From NCBI GenBank assembly GCA_016213595.1, contig JACRAA010000399.1:1-6868 (forward strand): DNA of 6,868 bases, written 5' to 3'. The notes beneath the pieces are model-generated. The model did not search any database, was not told the DNA's origin, and was given only the letters and a program-made list of their open reading frames with translations. The position numbers and the translations under genes are program-made. The DNA is from Actinomycetota bacterium (lineage in GTDB: Bacteria; Actinomycetota; Actinomycetes; Propionibacteriales; Propionibacteriaceae). This document shows, one piece after another, positions 5,640 to 6,868 of the stretch; the first letter of the stretch is position 1; each line of letters begins with the position of its first letter.

Positions 5640-6868
5640 GTGAGGCACAACCCCTGGCTCCTGCTCACGCTTCGCGGCAAGACGTTCGCCGTCGTCGGCG
5701 CCCTGCTGCTGCTCGGCGGCATGCTCTTCGGCCAGCGGGACGTGCTCTGGTTCGGGCTGTTCCTCTTCGTACTGCCCGTCGTCGCCATGCTGGTCGTGGC
5801 CCGAAGCCGGCTGAGGCTCACCTGCGAACGGCGCGTCGTGCCGCAGGAGGCGATCGTCGGTGAGCGGCTGGTCGGAGAGATCACCATCACCAAGTCCGGT
5901 CAGCTGCCGACGGGGCTGCTGCACTTCGAGGACGAGGTGCCTCCCGGCCTCGGGCGCCCGCCGCGCTTCACCGTCCACCGCTTCGCCGGCGAGTGGCGCC
6001 GCGAGATCACGTACCCCATGGCGGGCCTGCGCCGGGGCCGGTTCCACACCGGTCCCCTCACCGTCCGTGCCACCGACCCGTTCCAGCTGGTCAAGCTCGA
6101 CCGGCGGTTCAGCGCGACGAGCGAGGTGCAGGTGACTCCCCGGATCGTGCCGCTGCCGATGATGCGCAACGTCAGCGGCGCGGGCGCGACAGGCGACGCG
6201 CTCCCACAGAAGGCCGGCGTCATCGGTGCCGACGACGTGCTCGTCCGCGAGTACCACGCGGGCGACGACGTACGCCGCATCCACTGGCGCACCACCGCCC
6301 GCCGGGGCGAGCTGTTCGTACGGCGCGAGGAGCAGGCCTGGGACCCGACCGCCACCGTCATCCTCGACTCACGCTCGTCCGTCCACGCGGGCCGGGGACG
6401 CGGCAGCTCGTTCGAGTGGGCAGTGTCGGCCGCGGCGTCCATCGCGCTTCACCTCGTCGACGAGGGCTTCCGGGTCGACCTGTTCGACGCGGACGGCGCG
6501 ATGATCCATGGCGAGCGCCTCGTGCAGGCGACGGTGACCAGGCAGCAGATCATTGACGAGATGACTGACGTGGTGACCTCCGAGCGCTCGACCCTCACGA
6601 GGACCGTCGAGCACGCCTCGCTCTCGCAGCGGGGCCAGCTGATGGTGTGCGTCCTCGGCCGGCTCACCCGCGGTGACGTCGAGGTCCTCCTGGGCGCGCA
6701 GCGCAACAGGACACGGTGCTTCGCGTTCGTCCTCGACCCTGACACGTTCACCTCTCATGCCGAGCGCAGCACCGCCGAGCAGCACGAGGAGCACCGCGCC
6801 GGCATCGAGCGCCTCCACAACGTGGGGTGGCGGACCATCGAGGTGAACGCGGAGATGGGCGTCGCCGA
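5640..6868 (+). CDS. DUF58 domain membrane protein, MoxR partner (3' end outside window)
   Basis: DUF58 proteins are membrane-anchored, carry a VWA-like fold and usually accompany MoxR ATPases; the molecular role is not settled. The 409 residues in the window show an N-terminal stretch with two membrane segments (~15-31 and ~35-53), a beta-rich region with a TDPFQL turn (~145-150), the family signature VREYHAGDDVRRIHWRTTAR (~202-221) and then a VWA-like domain beginning ATVILDSRSS (~238-247). The usual length is around 400-450, so only a short C-terminal part is probably missing. The GTG start lies 8 bases after AGGAGG (5626-5631), which itself overlaps the last codons of the ATPase gene. This spacing makes co-transcription and coupled translation very likely. 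In this family the first VWA metal-site motif is often degenerate; here DSRSS stands where DxSxS would be. Confidence 0.94.
   Translation, partial: MRHNPWLLLTLRGKTFAVVGALLLLGGMLFGQRDVLWFGLFLFVLPVVAMLVVARSRLRLTCERRVVPQEAIVGERLVGEITITKSGQLPTGLLHFEDEVPPGLGRPPRFTVHRFAGEWRREITYPMAGLRRGRFHTGPLTVRATDPFQLVKLDRRFSATSEVQVTPRIVPLPMMRNVSGAGATGDALPQKAGVIGADDVLVREYHAGDDVRRIHWRTTARRGELFVRREEQAWDPTATVILDSRSSVHAGRGRGSSFEWAVSAAASIALHLVDEGFRVDLFDADGAMIHGERLVQATVTRQQIIDEMTDVVTSERSTLTRTVEHASLSQRGQLMVCVLGRLTRGDVEVLLGAQRNRTRCFAFVLDPDTFTSHAERSTAEQHEEHRAGIERLHNVGWRTIEVNAEMGVA

Noticed and set aside
5484..6284. Minus-strand open frame of 266 codons opposite the MoxR 3' end and DUF58 gene
   Set aside because: It has no domain, its composition is that of a GC-rich shadow, and the opposite strand carries clear family motifs throughout.

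Overview
The window is high-GC DNA with GTG starts, strong Shine-Dalgarno sites and very tight gene packing. It carries the head of an actinobacterial division and cell wall (dcw) cluster. Gene order, the FtsI and FtsL sequence style and the divergent MoxR/DUF58 pair fit an actinobacterium, plausibly a Micrococcales or Cellulomonadaceae-like lineage. That placement is inference from style, not a database match.

Minus strand (reads right to left): mraZ (4452-4042), a 151-base intergenic stretch with nested inverted repeats, rsmH (3890-2931), an ftsL-like gene (2934-2434), ftsI (2437-470), and the 5' third of murE (433 to the window edge). rsmH/ftsL and ftsL/ftsI each overlap by 4 bases in a GTGA arrangement, and ftsI/murE are separated by 36 bases, so these look like one translationally coupled operon. 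The products are the cluster's transcriptional regulator (MraZ), a 16S rRNA methyltransferase (RsmH), the divisome bitopic protein FtsL, the septal transpeptidase FtsI, and the muropeptide ligase MurE.

Plus strand (left to right): after a 222-base divergent intergenic region, a MoxR-family AAA+ ATPase (4675-5634) is followed by a DUF58/VWA-like membrane protein (5640 to the window edge) with only 5 bases between them. This two-gene module is widespread and its exact role is unsettled.

The non-coding DNA holds the most interest. The divergent region contains four GTGG(G/A) boxes spaced exactly 10 bases apart upstream of mraZ, which is the expected architecture of a MraZ operator. The mraZ-rsmH gap can fold, on the rsmH-sense strand, into consecutive and nested hairpins. 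Its position matches the actinobacterial mraW cis-regulatory RNA candidate family. No mobile element, CRISPR array, tRNA or rRNA was seen, and no non-coding stretch exceeds 300 bases. The coding content is conserved core machinery, and I found no clear evidence of a wholly new system.
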